Below the pieces are notes generated by a model, which made no database searches, was not told the origin of the DNA, and saw nothing but the letters and a program-made list of their open reading frames with translations. A program made the position numbers and the translations under genes. From Halobacteriales archaeon QS_6_71_20 (GTDB lineage Archaea; Halobacteriota; Halobacteria; Halobacteriales; Haloferacaceae), in contig PXRU01000006.1 in NCBI GenBank assembly GCA_003020945.1, forward strand, positions 1 through 64,000: DNA of 64,000 nt, in the 5' to 3' direction. This document shows, in pieces, positions 9,585 through 17,415 of this stretch; the stretch's first letter is position 1, and each line of letters opens with the position of its first letter.

Positions 9585-10082
9585 TCAGAACAGCTCGCCG
9601 ACCCGCGCCAGCGTCGCGTCGAGATCGCCGGAGTTGTCGACGACGATGGGGTCGTCCGCGGGCTCGAACTCCGCGCGCAGGTGGTCGTACACCTCGACGT
9701 CGGCGTCGGAGGCGTCGTCCTCGCGGGCGCGGATGCGCCGCTTCGCGACCCGCTCCTCGCAGGCGACCCGCAGTAGGTCGAACGCAGCGCCGCGGCGGTC
9801 GGCCACGGCCCGAGCCCGTTCCCGGCGGGCGGTCCGTCGGAAGGGGCCATCGAGCACCGCCACGCCGTCGTCGGCCAGGAGCGCGTCGGCGCGGTCGAAC
9901 ACCGCCTCGTACGTGCGGCGGGACTCCGCGGCCGTGTATCCGGGGTCGGGGAACAGCTCCTTGCGAACCACGTCGGTGCGAACGAGGCCGGCGTCGAGCC
10001 GGTCGGCGACGGTCTCGGCGACCGTGGTCTTCCCCACGCCGGGGAGCCCGCAGACGACGACCAGTTGCGACGCGTCCGTCAT
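9585..10082 (-). CDS. P-loop kinase (AAA_33/zeta-toxin-like fold)
   Basis: A compact 165-aa ATP-binding protein. It begins with a Walker A motif, CGLPGVGKTTVAETVAD (about residues 11 to 27). VAVLDGPFRRTARRERA is the Walker B region with lid arginines, and VACEERVAKRRIRAREDD looks like the lid. The size and arrangement fit small-molecule kinases of the gluconate or polynucleotide kinase superfamily. The substrate cannot be told. It is divergently arranged with the dam gene across about 150 bp. Confidence 0.78.
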   Translation of the reverse strand: MTDASQLVVVCGLPGVGKTTVAETVADRLDAGLVRTDVVRKELFPDPGYTAAESRRTYEAVFDRADALLADDGVAVLDGPFRRTARRERARAVADRRGAAFDLLRVACEERVAKRRIRAREDDASDADVEVYDHLRAEFEPADDPIVVDNSGDLDATLARVGELF

Positions 10083-10201
10083 CGGGTCGGCTTCCAGTCC
10101 GCGACGGGGTCGCTAATGTCCGTCGGTTCGCGGTCGCCCGCCGTCGGTCGGAGCCGTCGGGCGGCCCCGGTCCCGTCGCGGCGACGCCGCGTGGCGAGGT
10201 C

Positions 10202-10209
10202 TTTAGTAT
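10202..10209 (+). promoter_or_regulatory. TATA box of the adenine methylase gene
   Basis: TTTAGTAT lies 24 to 31 bp upstream of the ATG at 10233. In Halobacteria this spacing places the transcription start at or very near the start codon, so a leaderless mRNA is expected. The assignment rests on spacing and on the local A/T content in otherwise GC-rich DNA. Confidence 0.5.
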
Positions 10210-10232
10210 CCAGGAGGCGCGAGTCGCCGGTA

Positions 10233-11171
10233 ATGGCCGAGCCGGTGTTGAAGTGGGCGGGCGGGAAGCGGCAGCTCCTCTCGGCGATCCGCGCCCGCTT
10301 CCCGGCCGCGTTCGACGACTACCACGAGCCGTTCCTCGGCGGCGGCGCCGTGTTCTTCGACCTCGACGCCGGCGGCGGGACGGTCAACGACACGAACCCC
10401 CGGCTGGTGAACTTCTACCGGACGGTCCGGGACCGCCCCGAGGAGCTGATCGCCCGGCTCCGCCGGTTCGACGACCCGGAGGGCGAGCCGGACCCCGACC
10501 TCGCGTTCTCGACCGAGGACTGGGCGGGCGATCCGGTCGACAGCTACTACTACCAGCAGCGGGCGCGGTTCAACCGCCGGGCGTACGGCGACGGCGACTG
10601 GCCCGGCGACGGGACGGAACGCGTCGAGGAGGCCGCGCTCCTGCTGTACCTCAATCGGACGTGCTACAACGGGCTCTACCGCGAGAACGGCCGCGGCGGA
10701 TTCAACGTCCCCGTGGGACGGTACGCGGACCCCGACTGGGTGCGGGCCGACCGCATCCGGGCGGCCGGCGACGCGCTCGCCCGGACCGAGATCCGCAACG
10801 ACGACTTCGAGTACGTGCTCGACGCCGCCGAGGCGGGCGACCTGGTGTATCTCGACCCGCCGTACGAGCCGCTGTCCGCGACCGCGGACTTCGCGGAGTA
10901 CAGCGCCGAGGGGTTCGACCGGGCGGACCAGCGACGCCTGCTCGAAGCCGTCGAGGCGCTGGACGACGCCGGCGTCGACTTCGTGCTGTCGAACAGCGGC
11001 GTCATGTTCGAGCCGTACGACGAGGCGGGGTTCGACGTCGAGCGCGAGGGCGCGACCCGCAGCATCAACAGCGACGAGCGCGCCCGCGGCGAGGTCGACG
11101 AGATCCTCGCGACCAACATCGACCGGGAACGGCGGGCGCGCCCCCGGCAGGCGTCGATCGGCGACTTCTGA
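10233..11171 (+). CDS. dam: DNA adenine methylase (Dam/D12 class), apparently orphan
   Basis: A 312-aa N6-adenine methyltransferase. KWAGGKRQLL at the N-terminus and EPFLGGGAVFFDL form the S-adenosylmethionine site; LVYLDPPYEPLS carries the catalytic DPPY motif with its Asp at about residue 208. LYLNRTCYNGLYRENG is the conserved D12-family segment before the recognition region. By family, the target is probably GATC-like, but specificity cannot be read directly. No restriction endonuclease gene lies nearby, so it looks like a solitary methylase with a possible regulatory or marking role. The ATG at 10233 was chosen over the longer frame from 10065 because homology starts there. Confidence 0.9.
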   Translation: MAEPVLKWAGGKRQLLSAIRARFPAAFDDYHEPFLGGGAVFFDLDAGGGTVNDTNPRLVNFYRTVRDRPEELIARLRRFDDPEGEPDPDLAFSTEDWAGDPVDSYYYQQRARFNRRAYGDGDWPGDGTERVEEAALLLYLNRTCYNGLYRENGRGGFNVPVGRYADPDWVRADRIRAAGDALARTEIRNDDFEYVLDAAEAGDLVYLDPPYEPLSATADFAEYSAEGFDRADQRRLLEAVEALDDAGVDFVLSNSGVMFEPYDEAGFDVEREGATRSINSDERARGEVDEILATNIDRERRARPRQASIGDF

Positions 11172-11192
11172 CCCCGGAGACGGCGCGACGGC

Positions 11193-11468
11193 TCACCCCG
11201 ACTGGGCGCCGTAGACGGTGACGAGCCTGTCGCCGGCGGTCGACACCGCGACGCGGAAGCCGCGGGTCTCGAACGTGACCCGGACGTCCGCCGACCCGAC
11301 GTCGGCGTCGAACAGCGCGTCGAGCGCGTCGGTGTCGACGTCGTCCCGGAGCGTCGCGTCCCCGTCGTAGGGGTCGCCGTCGCCCGCCTCCGAGAGCGCC
11401 CGGACGACCGCGACCGTCGCGGACTCGTCGGCGGTCGGGGAGTACTGCACCAGCGGACGAGAACTCAT
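11193..11468 (-). CDS. HalOD1 output domain protein
   Basis: A 91-aa protein consisting almost entirely of the HalOD1 domain, found in Halobacteria alone or at the end of two-component-like regulators. The pattern is ATVAVVRALSEAGD, then DDVDTDALDALFD, then VRVTFETRGFRVAVS. No receiver domain or HTH is present. The ATG at 11468 gives MSSRPLVQYSP; the reading frame is open much further upstream, but that part is unlike a protein. Function is unknown beyond a presumed signalling role. Confidence 0.78.
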   Translation of the reverse strand: MSSRPLVQYSPTADESATVAVVRALSEAGDGDPYDGDATLRDDVDTDALDALFDADVGSADVRVTFETRGFRVAVSTAGDRLVTVYGAQSG

Positions 11469-11768
11469 TACGCCCCGATCACGGTCGGCGTGAATAAACG
11501 GAGAGGACGATTCCACGGGTGAGGAGAACGGGACACCGTCGGCGGCACCGGACGACCTCCGAGGAGACGCCATCCGACGTGGATTGATCACGTCGTCGAA
11601 CACATCAACGAAAAAATATATACTGGGTTTTATGATGTAGTTCGACAGATACGGAGCCGAACAACCCGTGCCGACGGACGGGCGGTCGCGAGAGACGATG
11701 GGCCACACCATCGCGCGTGCGAGCGAACGTCGGGCCGAAACCGAACCCACCACCAACACGGACCACCC
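11469..11768. other. Intergenic region with an AT-rich promoter-like patch
   Basis: This 300-bp gap between the divergent HalOD1 and winged-helix genes contains no convincing protein gene. Its most striking part is the AT-rich patch at about 11605-11640, which includes a TATA-like element. No tRNA or terminator was recognised. Confidence 0.5.
11616..11623 (+). promoter_or_regulatory. TATA-like element far upstream of the winged-helix gene
   Basis: ATATATAC sits within an A/T run (11611-11627) in GC-rich DNA. Read on the + strand, a start of transcription near 11645 would leave a leader of about 120 nt before the ATG at 11769, unusually long for this group. It could instead serve a small RNA, or the divergent HalOD1 gene, from which it is about 150 bp away. 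Confidence 0.4.
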
Positions 11769-12119
11769 ATGACAGAACAGCGAACACAGACATCCCGGGA
11801 ACACGGCACACAGACGGACACCGTCTTCGACGCGCTGAGTCACCCGTACCGCCGGGCGATCCTCCGATGGCTGACGAAGTCGCCGAGCCGCGGACGCGAG
11901 GAGGCCGTCACGATCTTGGCGGCGACGCTCGACCATGACTCCGACCGCGTCTCGGTCGCGCTCCGACATACGCACCTGCCGAAGCTCGCCGCGGCCGGCT
12001 ACGTCCGGGTCGACCGCGACGCCGGGGCGGTCGAGCGCGGCCCGCAGTTCGACGTCGTGAAGCCGCTGCTCGAACGGCTGGAGGAGTCGGCCGAGGCGCT
12101 GGCGTTCGACTGGCCCTGA
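11769..12119 (+). CDS. Winged-helix DNA-binding protein (DUF7344-like)
   Basis: A 116-aa haloarchaeal transcription regulator-like protein. DTVFDALSHPYRRAILRWL is the typical first helix of the ArsR-like haloarchaeal winged-helix group, HTHLPKLAAAGYVRVDRDAG is the recognition helix and wing, and the C-terminal helix LLERLEESAEAL may form a dimer contact. The first 15 residues are polar and flexible. The target genes are unknown. The ATG at 11769 is well placed, but the best promoter candidate is about 150 bp upstream. Confidence 0.8.
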   Translation: MTEQRTQTSREHGTQTDTVFDALSHPYRRAILRWLTKSPSRGREEAVTILAATLDHDSDRVSVALRHTHLPKLAAAGYVRVDRDAGAVERGPQFDVVKPLLERLEESAEALAFDWP

Positions 12120-12363
12120 GTTCCCCCGCCCGCGCGACTCTGGAGCCGGGCGGCGGGGCGCGTCACGACCGGCGCCCTAGCCGAAGCCGGACAGCGGGGG
12201 CGCGTCGACGCTGTCGGCCGCAAGCTGGACGAGCAGGGGCGACGCCGGCGGCGAATCCGCAGAGTCGCGTCGACCCGCGGGCGGGGCGGTCACGACCGAG
12301 GAACGGGGGAGCGTACCGGCCAAGCACTGGATAACGAAGCCGGGGCTCCACGCAGACAGGGTC

Positions 12364-13431
12364 GTGCGCGACGAACGCGATCCGAGCGTGACGAGACGGG
12401 GGGTACTGTCCGCGGTCGGCCTCGGCGCCGCCGCGTCGCTGTTCGGCCGGGTGGCGGTCGCCGATAGCGACGAGAGGTCGGGGTACGTCGTCGTCCAGAA
12501 CGGCGACTGCGTTCCGGTGGAACCGCTGCGGGGGGACGAACCCGTTGAGGAGTTCTACGGGTACCAGCTCCCGGAGCGGTACGTCAGCGACGTGAACGGC
12601 GGGGTCACCGGCGAGGAGGGGGGCTACAGCTCCGTCGGCACGGCGGAGCTCCAGCGCGACGACACGAGCATCGCGTTCCTCTACGAGGGACCCGAGGGGC
12701 TGAGCCTCGTCGTTGCCCACGGCGGCGCGGACAGCCCCGACGGCGGGTCGGTGACGTTCCGGCTCTCGGGGATGCCCGAGGACGGCGATTGGGTCGTCCG
12801 TGACGACTTCTACGGCGACGGCGAGAACTACGACGCGTGGGCGCTCGACCCGTCGGAGACGGCGGACGACGGCGTCGACCAGCGCATCGACTGGACGTGG
12901 ACGGGCGGCCGCACCGACGGCGGCGCGTTCCGTCCGCTCGGCGAGACGTTCGACGTGACGATCGACCCCGCGTTCAACGAGGCCGCGGCGCTGTTCGGGG
13001 AGCACTACGAGGGCACCGTGCGCGCGTGGGAGTTCCTCTCGGCCGTCGACGGCGGCGTCGAACGCGTCGTGCTCGACCTCGAAAGCGCGCTCCGGATCCG
13101 GACCGGCGGTTGCGGGGACGACTCCGGCGGCGATGGGGGGAACAACGACCGCAATAGCGACGACGGCGACAGCGGTGATGGTGACGATCGCGGTAGCGAC
13201 GACGAGGACGACAGCGACGATGACGATGAGGACGATGAGGACGACAGTGAGGACAGCGAAGACAGCGACGACGAAGATGACGAAGACGACGAGAAGACCA
13301 GAGGGCCCCCGGACGACGCGGGACCGCCCGACGACGCCGGGGCGAACGGCAACGGCGGTCCGCCGGACGATGCCGGCCCGCCGGACGACGCGGGACCCCC
13401 TGATGACGCCGGGCCGCCGGGGGACGAGTAA
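12364..13431 (+). CDS. Tat-exported acidic repeat protein
   Basis: A 355-aa secreted protein. The N-terminus reads VTRRGVLSAVGLGAAASLFG followed by an AVA cleavage-type site, a Tat signal peptide. Residues 35 to about 250 form a globular domain of unknown family containing ISIA-like strands and conserved Trp/Asp-rich stretches (DDFYGDGENYDAW, RIDWTWTGG). From about 255 to 315 the chain is almost pure Asp/Glu/Ser/Gly, and the last 45 residues are repeats of PPDDAG. The start is a GTG at 12364. It is likely a cell-surface or extracellular, perhaps cation-binding, protein. It has no operon partners. Confidence 0.72.
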   Translation: MRDERDPSVTRRGVLSAVGLGAAASLFGRVAVADSDERSGYVVVQNGDCVPVEPLRGDEPVEEFYGYQLPERYVSDVNGGVTGEEGGYSSVGTAELQRDDTSIAFLYEGPEGLSLVVAHGGADSPDGGSVTFRLSGMPEDGDWVVRDDFYGDGENYDAWALDPSETADDGVDQRIDWTWTGGRTDGGAFRPLGETFDVTIDPAFNEAAALFGEHYEGTVRAWEFLSAVDGGVERVVLDLESALRIRTGGCGDDSGGDGGNNDRNSDDGDSGDGDDRGSDDEDDSDDDDEDDEDDSEDSEDSDDEDDEDDEKTRGPPDDAGPPDDAGANGNGGPPDDAGPPDDAGPPDDAGPPGDE

Positions 13432-13553
13432 CACGGGGCGATGCTCCGGTCGGGTAAGGAGCCGTTACGCCTTCCAGTGACCGTCACGGACTGTCCCGTT
13501 CTCCGTGCCGTCGACGCGCACACCTCCCGGTCATTGCGGAGGCATGAGAGAGG

Positions 13554-13648
13554 TGGGCCGGCGCGAATTCGAATCTCCGCGGAGCTTCGCTCCGCGTGCT
13601 CCCGCTCGCTCCGCTCGCGGGAACGCGGTTACGGCCATCCGAAGGCCG
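13554..13648 (-). pseudogene. Broken partial copy of tRNA-Pro with a 49-bp insert
   Basis: Bases 13554-13575 are identical to the 3' end of the neighbouring tRNA-Pro gene (positions 52 to 73), and 13625-13648 match its anticodon arm and variable loop (positions 27 to 51) with one difference at position 37. Between them lies a 49-bp insert (13576-13624) made of two GC-rich hairpins. The 5' part of the tRNA (positions 1 to 26) is missing. It cannot give a normal tRNA. It may be a duplication relic or an old attachment-site scar. Confidence 0.75.
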
Positions 13649-13676
13649 ATGCTGGTCGATCGAAACGCGGGAGAAG

Positions 13677-13749
13677 TGGGCCGGCGCGAATTCGAATCGC
13701 GGTTACGGCCACCCGAAGGCCGAAGGATACCAAGCTACCCCACCGGCCC
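13677..13749 (-). tRNA. tRNA-Pro (anticodon CGG)
   Basis: A complete 73-nt cloverleaf on the minus strand. The acceptor stem is GGGCCGG paired with CCGGCCC, the anticodon stem is CGGCC/GGCCG with the loop TTCGGGT (anticodon CGG, codon CCG), and the T stem is CGCGA/TCGCG around TTCGAAT. G15, G18 and G19 are present in the D loop. The discriminator base is A73, and CCA is not encoded. No intron is needed. G15 and U54 are the targets of TgtA/ArcS and Pus10/TrmY encoded in this same window. Confidence 0.93.
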
Positions 13750-13839
13750 GCATCACGAGGAAGGCGAGGCGCTCTGTTAAGCCTTCCGAACGCCGGAGCG
13801 TCCGGGGCGACGCCGCCCCCCGATTCCGGTGACGACCGC

Positions 13840-14430
13840 TCAGTACCGCTCGTACCCCTCGGTGTCGAGGTAGTTGTGCGCGACCGCGACGGCGTGGTCG
13901 GCGTGGATCGCCTCCGGCCCCAGGCGGAGTCGGCGGTCGGCCCGGTCGTCCAGCAGGTCCGCCTCCGCGTCGGTGAAGTCGTGGTGGTCCGAGAGCACGA
14001 AGGCCGGGTCCGCCGGCGGCGACGCCTCGGCGGCGGGTTCGCCGCCCTCGTGGAGCTGGACGACGGTGCCGTCGACGGCGTCCAGCGTCCCCGCAAGGCC
14101 CAGTCGATACAGCTCGACGCCCGGCGACACGTCGGCGGGCATGTGACCGATCGCGTCCTCGCGGGCGTCGAGCGCGTCGCGGACGCGCGCGGCGGTCGTG
14201 CGCTCGTCGGGGCGGAGCCCGCGGGCGGTCGCCCCGTCGAAACGGACGGTGTACTCGTCGCCGAGCACGAGATGGACGCGACTGTCCTCGCGAATGCCGT
14301 GTGAGAGCAACAGCCCGGCGTTCACACAGCGACACAGGAGATCGAGGCGGCCGGCGCCGCCCGCGAGGTCGTCGAGGCTGAAGTCCGGATCGGTCGGGGC
14401 GTCGTGCCCGCAGACGACGAACTGGCGCAT
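13840..14430 (-). CDS. trmY: tRNA (pseudouridine(54)-N1)-methyltransferase TrmY
   Basis: A 196-aa SPOUT methyltransferase that methylates N1 of pseudouridine 54 in archaeal tRNA. The sequence begins MRQFVVCGHDAPTDPDFSLDDL, a conserved TrmY start. The C-terminal knot region includes FVLSDHHDFTDAE, LRLGPEAIHADHAV and the final HNYLD. The frame extends to 14511, but the ATG at 14430 is clearly right. Its substrate is made by Pus10, encoded at 28853, and it sits 90 bp from a tRNA-Pro gene. Confidence 0.92.
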   Translation of the reverse strand: MRQFVVCGHDAPTDPDFSLDDLAGGAGRLDLLCRCVNAGLLLSHGIREDSRVHLVLGDEYTVRFDGATARGLRPDERTTAARVRDALDAREDAIGHMPADVSPGVELYRLGLAGTLDAVDGTVVQLHEGGEPAAEASPPADPAFVLSDHHDFTDAEADLLDDRADRRLRLGPEAIHADHAVAVAHNYLDTEGYERY

Positions 14431-14642
14431 GTGACGCCTCGGCGCCGCGCCGCCGTGGCGGTTCCGATCCGTGGCGACCCGCCGATCGGTCGTGGTATGT
14501 CTACCGGTCATACGCGTCCGAGGAGAAATTACGGCGTGGCGCGCGAGCGCCGATCGATGACTGAACTCCGCGTCTCACTTTCCGGCACACTTTTCCCCTA
14601 CACATATGCACGTCAACGTATCCCAGCGGAAGGGATACATCC

Positions 14643-16331
14643 ATGACAGACGACGACATCGAACGCGTGCTGGATCGGATCGACCGCCGAACGTTCCTCG
14701 CCGGCGCGGGGGCGGCCGGCGTGACGACCGTCGCGGGCTGTGCCGGCGGCGGCGGCGGCGAGGGCGAGGGCGACACGCCCGCCGACGAGACCGGCGAGGG
14801 GACGGAGGACACGGAGACCACCGGCTCCGACACGGGCGGCGGGACGCTCAACCTCGCGCAGGTGAAGAGCCCGCTGGAGTTCGACCCGATCGTGTTGAAC
14901 GACGTGCCGTCCGACCAGGTGGCGTCCCTGCTGTTCGAGGGGCTGTACACCTACGACGAGGGCACCGGCATCGTCCCCGAGCTCGCGACCGGCGAGCCCG
15001 AGGTCTCCGACGACGGGCTGCAGTACGTCGTGGAGATGACCGGCGACGCGACGTTCCACAACGGCGACCCGGTCACCCCCGAGGACGTGAAGTACAGCTT
15101 CGAGGCGCCCGTCGACGAGGAGACGGACAACGCCTCGACGTTCAACATGATCGACTCGATCACGGTCGTCGACGACACGACCGTCCAGTTCGACCTGGCG
15201 TACCCGTTCGGGGCGTTCATGACCTCGCTGACGGCCGGTATCGTGCCGAAGTCCGTCCGCGAGGAGGACAAGGAGGCGTTCAACACCTCCCAGCCGGTCG
15301 GCTCCGGCCCCTTCGAGTTCGACGACTGGCAGGAGGGCGACTTCGTCGACCTCGTCCGGTACGACGACTACTGGGGCGAGCCGACGGCGAACCTCGAGGC
15401 GATCCACTTCGAGCCCGTCGAGGAGGCGACCACCCGCGTCACCACGCTCCGGAACGGCGAGAACGACGTCATCGAGGAGATCCCGCCGAAGCTCTACTCG
15501 ACGGTCCGCGGGATCGAGGACGCCAGTATCGACGAGGTGCCCGGGATCGGCTACTTCTACCTCTCGTTCAACTGTAACGAGGGGCCGACGGCTGACCCGC
15601 AGGTGCGGGAGGCGGTCGACTACTGCTTCTCGATGGACTCGGCCGTCGAGAACTACGTCGAGCCGACGGGCGTCCGGCAGTACAGTCCGTTCCCGGCGTC
15701 GATCGCCGAGGAGTGGGAGTTCCCCGTCGACCAGTGGGCGGAGATCCCCCACGACAAGAACATCGACGAGGCGACCGCGCTGTTCGAGGAGGCCGGCGTC
15801 TCGATGGACTACTCCTGGCGGATCATCGTCCCGCCGGACGACAAGCGCGAGCAGATCGGCATCTCGGTGTCGAACGGCCTGAAGGAGGCCGGCTTCGACG
15901 ACGTCACCGTCCAGCGGCTGGACTGGGGCGCGTTCCTCGACCAGTACGTCAGCGGCGACGAGGCCGACTACAACATGTACACCCTCGGCTGGTCCGGCGT
16001 GCCGGACCCCGACTCGTTCACCTACTACATGTTCGGCCGGACCGACGACACGCTCGGCGTGACCAACGGCTCGTACTACGGCGCCAACAGCGACGCCGGC
16101 GTCGAGGCCGCCGAGCAGATCGTCGCCGCCCGCGAGTCGGCCGACCGCGAGGAGCGCAAGCAGCTGTACACCGAGGCGGTGACGACGATCCTGGAGGACC
16201 GCGCGCACCTCCCGGCGTACAACCTGAAGAACAGCTTCGGCGTGAAGGAGTACGTCAACGACTTCACCTCGCACCCGGTCGAGTCGTTCCAGATGGTGAC
16301 CGACCGCAACAACGTCTCCGTCGACAAGTAG
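14643..16331 (+). CDS. ABC importer substrate-binding lipoprotein, family 5 (peptide type)
   Basis: A 562-aa extracellular binding protein. The N-terminus has a Tat signal and lipobox, RRTFLAGAGAAGVTTVAGC, so it is anchored by a lipid on Cys after export. A Gly/Glu/Thr-rich linker follows, then the family 5 fold: VPSDQVASLLFEGLYTYDEG, a GDPVTPEDVKYSFEA motif, and GSGPFEFDDWQEGDFVDLV. It heads a five-gene operon with two permeases and two ATPases. Substrate is probably a di- or oligopeptide, but family 5 proteins also bind sugars, nickel or heme. Confidence 0.9.
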   Translation: MTDDDIERVLDRIDRRTFLAGAGAAGVTTVAGCAGGGGGEGEGDTPADETGEGTEDTETTGSDTGGGTLNLAQVKSPLEFDPIVLNDVPSDQVASLLFEGLYTYDEGTGIVPELATGEPEVSDDGLQYVVEMTGDATFHNGDPVTPEDVKYSFEAPVDEETDNASTFNMIDSITVVDDTTVQFDLAYPFGAFMTSLTAGIVPKSVREEDKEAFNTSQPVGSGPFEFDDWQEGDFVDLVRYDDYWGEPTANLEAIHFEPVEEATTRVTTLRNGENDVIEEIPPKLYSTVRGIEDASIDEVPGIGYFYLSFNCNEGPTADPQVREAVDYCFSMDSAVENYVEPTGVRQYSPFPASIAEEWEFPVDQWAEIPHDKNIDEATALFEEAGVSMDYSWRIIVPPDDKREQIGISVSNGLKEAGFDDVTVQRLDWGAFLDQYVSGDEADYNMYTLGWSGVPDPDSFTYYMFGRTDDTLGVTNGSYYGANSDAGVEAAEQIVAARESADREERKQLYTEAVTTILEDRAHLPAYNLKNSFGVKEYVNDFTSHPVESFQMVTDRNNVSVDK

Positions 16332-16415
16332 CGGGCCGCGCCTCTCCTCCGCGGTCGGCCCCGCTTCACTTATGGTCGCCTCCGAGTAACGCACGCCAAC
16401 GGAACCACCGAGACA

Positions 16416-17414
16416 ATGGGACGCGCACAGTACACGATACGACGCATACTCCAGGCCGTGCCGGTGCTGTTGGGCGTCGCCGCCATCACCTACTTCCTGA
16501 TGGAGGCGATGCCCGGCGACCCGGTGAGCATCATGCTCGGCCCCTCCCCCAGTGCGGCACAGGCGGAAGCGATCCGCGCGAAGTACGGGCTGAACAGGCC
16601 CGTGTGGGTCCGCTTTCTGAACTACCTGATCGACGCGGTCCGGCTCGACCTCGGCCAGAGCATCTACTACAAGGTGCCGGTCACCCGGAAGATCGCCGAG
16701 CGGCTCCCCGTGACGCTGCTGCTTTTGGCGTCGAGCTTCACGTTCGCCATCCTCACGGCCGTGCCGCTGGGCATCATCTCCGCCAAGCGCCGGAACAAGC
16801 CGACCGACCACGTCTCCCGGGTCGTCGCGCTGCTCGGCGTGTCGACGCCGTCGTTCTGGATCGGCCTGATGTTGATCATCGTCTTCGCGTACCGCCTCGA
16901 CGTGCTGCCGGCGACGAACCTGATCCTCCCGTGGGCGCCGGTCGGCTCGGTCGACGGCGCCGACAGCCGGGTGGACGTGCTCGCCGCCGCCGGGAGACAC
17001 CTGCTGTTGCCGACGCTGTCGCTGGGGACGCTCCAGATGGCGGCGCTCACCCGGATCGAGCGCTCCTCGATGCTCGAGGTGCTGGGCCAGGAGTACGTGA
17101 AGCTCGCCCGGGCGTACGGCGTCAGCGAGTTCACCATCCTCCGCAAACACGCCTTCCGGAACGCACAGCTCCCGCTGATCACGCTGCTGGGGCTCCAGCT
17201 CACAAGCGCCATCGGCGGGGCGGTGTTGACCGAGACGGTGTTCTCCATCAACGGAATGGGCCGGCTCATCATCACCGCGATCAACAACCAGGACTTCGCG
17301 CTGGTCACCGGCACCACGCTGGTGTTCGGGTTCGTGTTCGTGGTCGGCGTGATCGTCACCGACCTCTCGTACGCGTACGTCGACCCGCGCGTCACCTTCG
17401 AGGAGGCCGAGTGA
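16416..17414 (+). CDS. dppB: ABC importer permease, DppB type
   Basis: A 332-aa inner permease with six predicted membrane segments, beginning RRILQAVPVLLGVAAITYFL. The EAA loop contact for the ATPase is EYVKLARAYGVSEFTILRKHAFRNAQLPLITLLG. The second gene of the importer operon, it ends 1 bp before dppC begins. It forms the membrane channel with the DppC-type partner. Confidence 0.92.
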   Translation: MGRAQYTIRRILQAVPVLLGVAAITYFLMEAMPGDPVSIMLGPSPSAAQAEAIRAKYGLNRPVWVRFLNYLIDAVRLDLGQSIYYKVPVTRKIAERLPVTLLLLASSFTFAILTAVPLGIISAKRRNKPTDHVSRVVALLGVSTPSFWIGLMLIIVFAYRLDVLPATNLILPWAPVGSVDGADSRVDVLAAAGRHLLLPTLSLGTLQMAALTRIERSSMLEVLGQEYVKLARAYGVSEFTILRKHAFRNAQLPLITLLGLQLTSAIGGAVLTETVFSINGMGRLIITAINNQDFALVTGTTLVFGFVFVVGVIVTDLSYAYVDPRVTFEEAE

Positions 17415-17415
17415 G

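Noticed and set aside
13432-13860. Frames with the repeated peptide REVGRREFES as a possible repeat protein
   Set aside because: The repetition comes from the tRNA-Pro gene and its partial copy, not from a protein.
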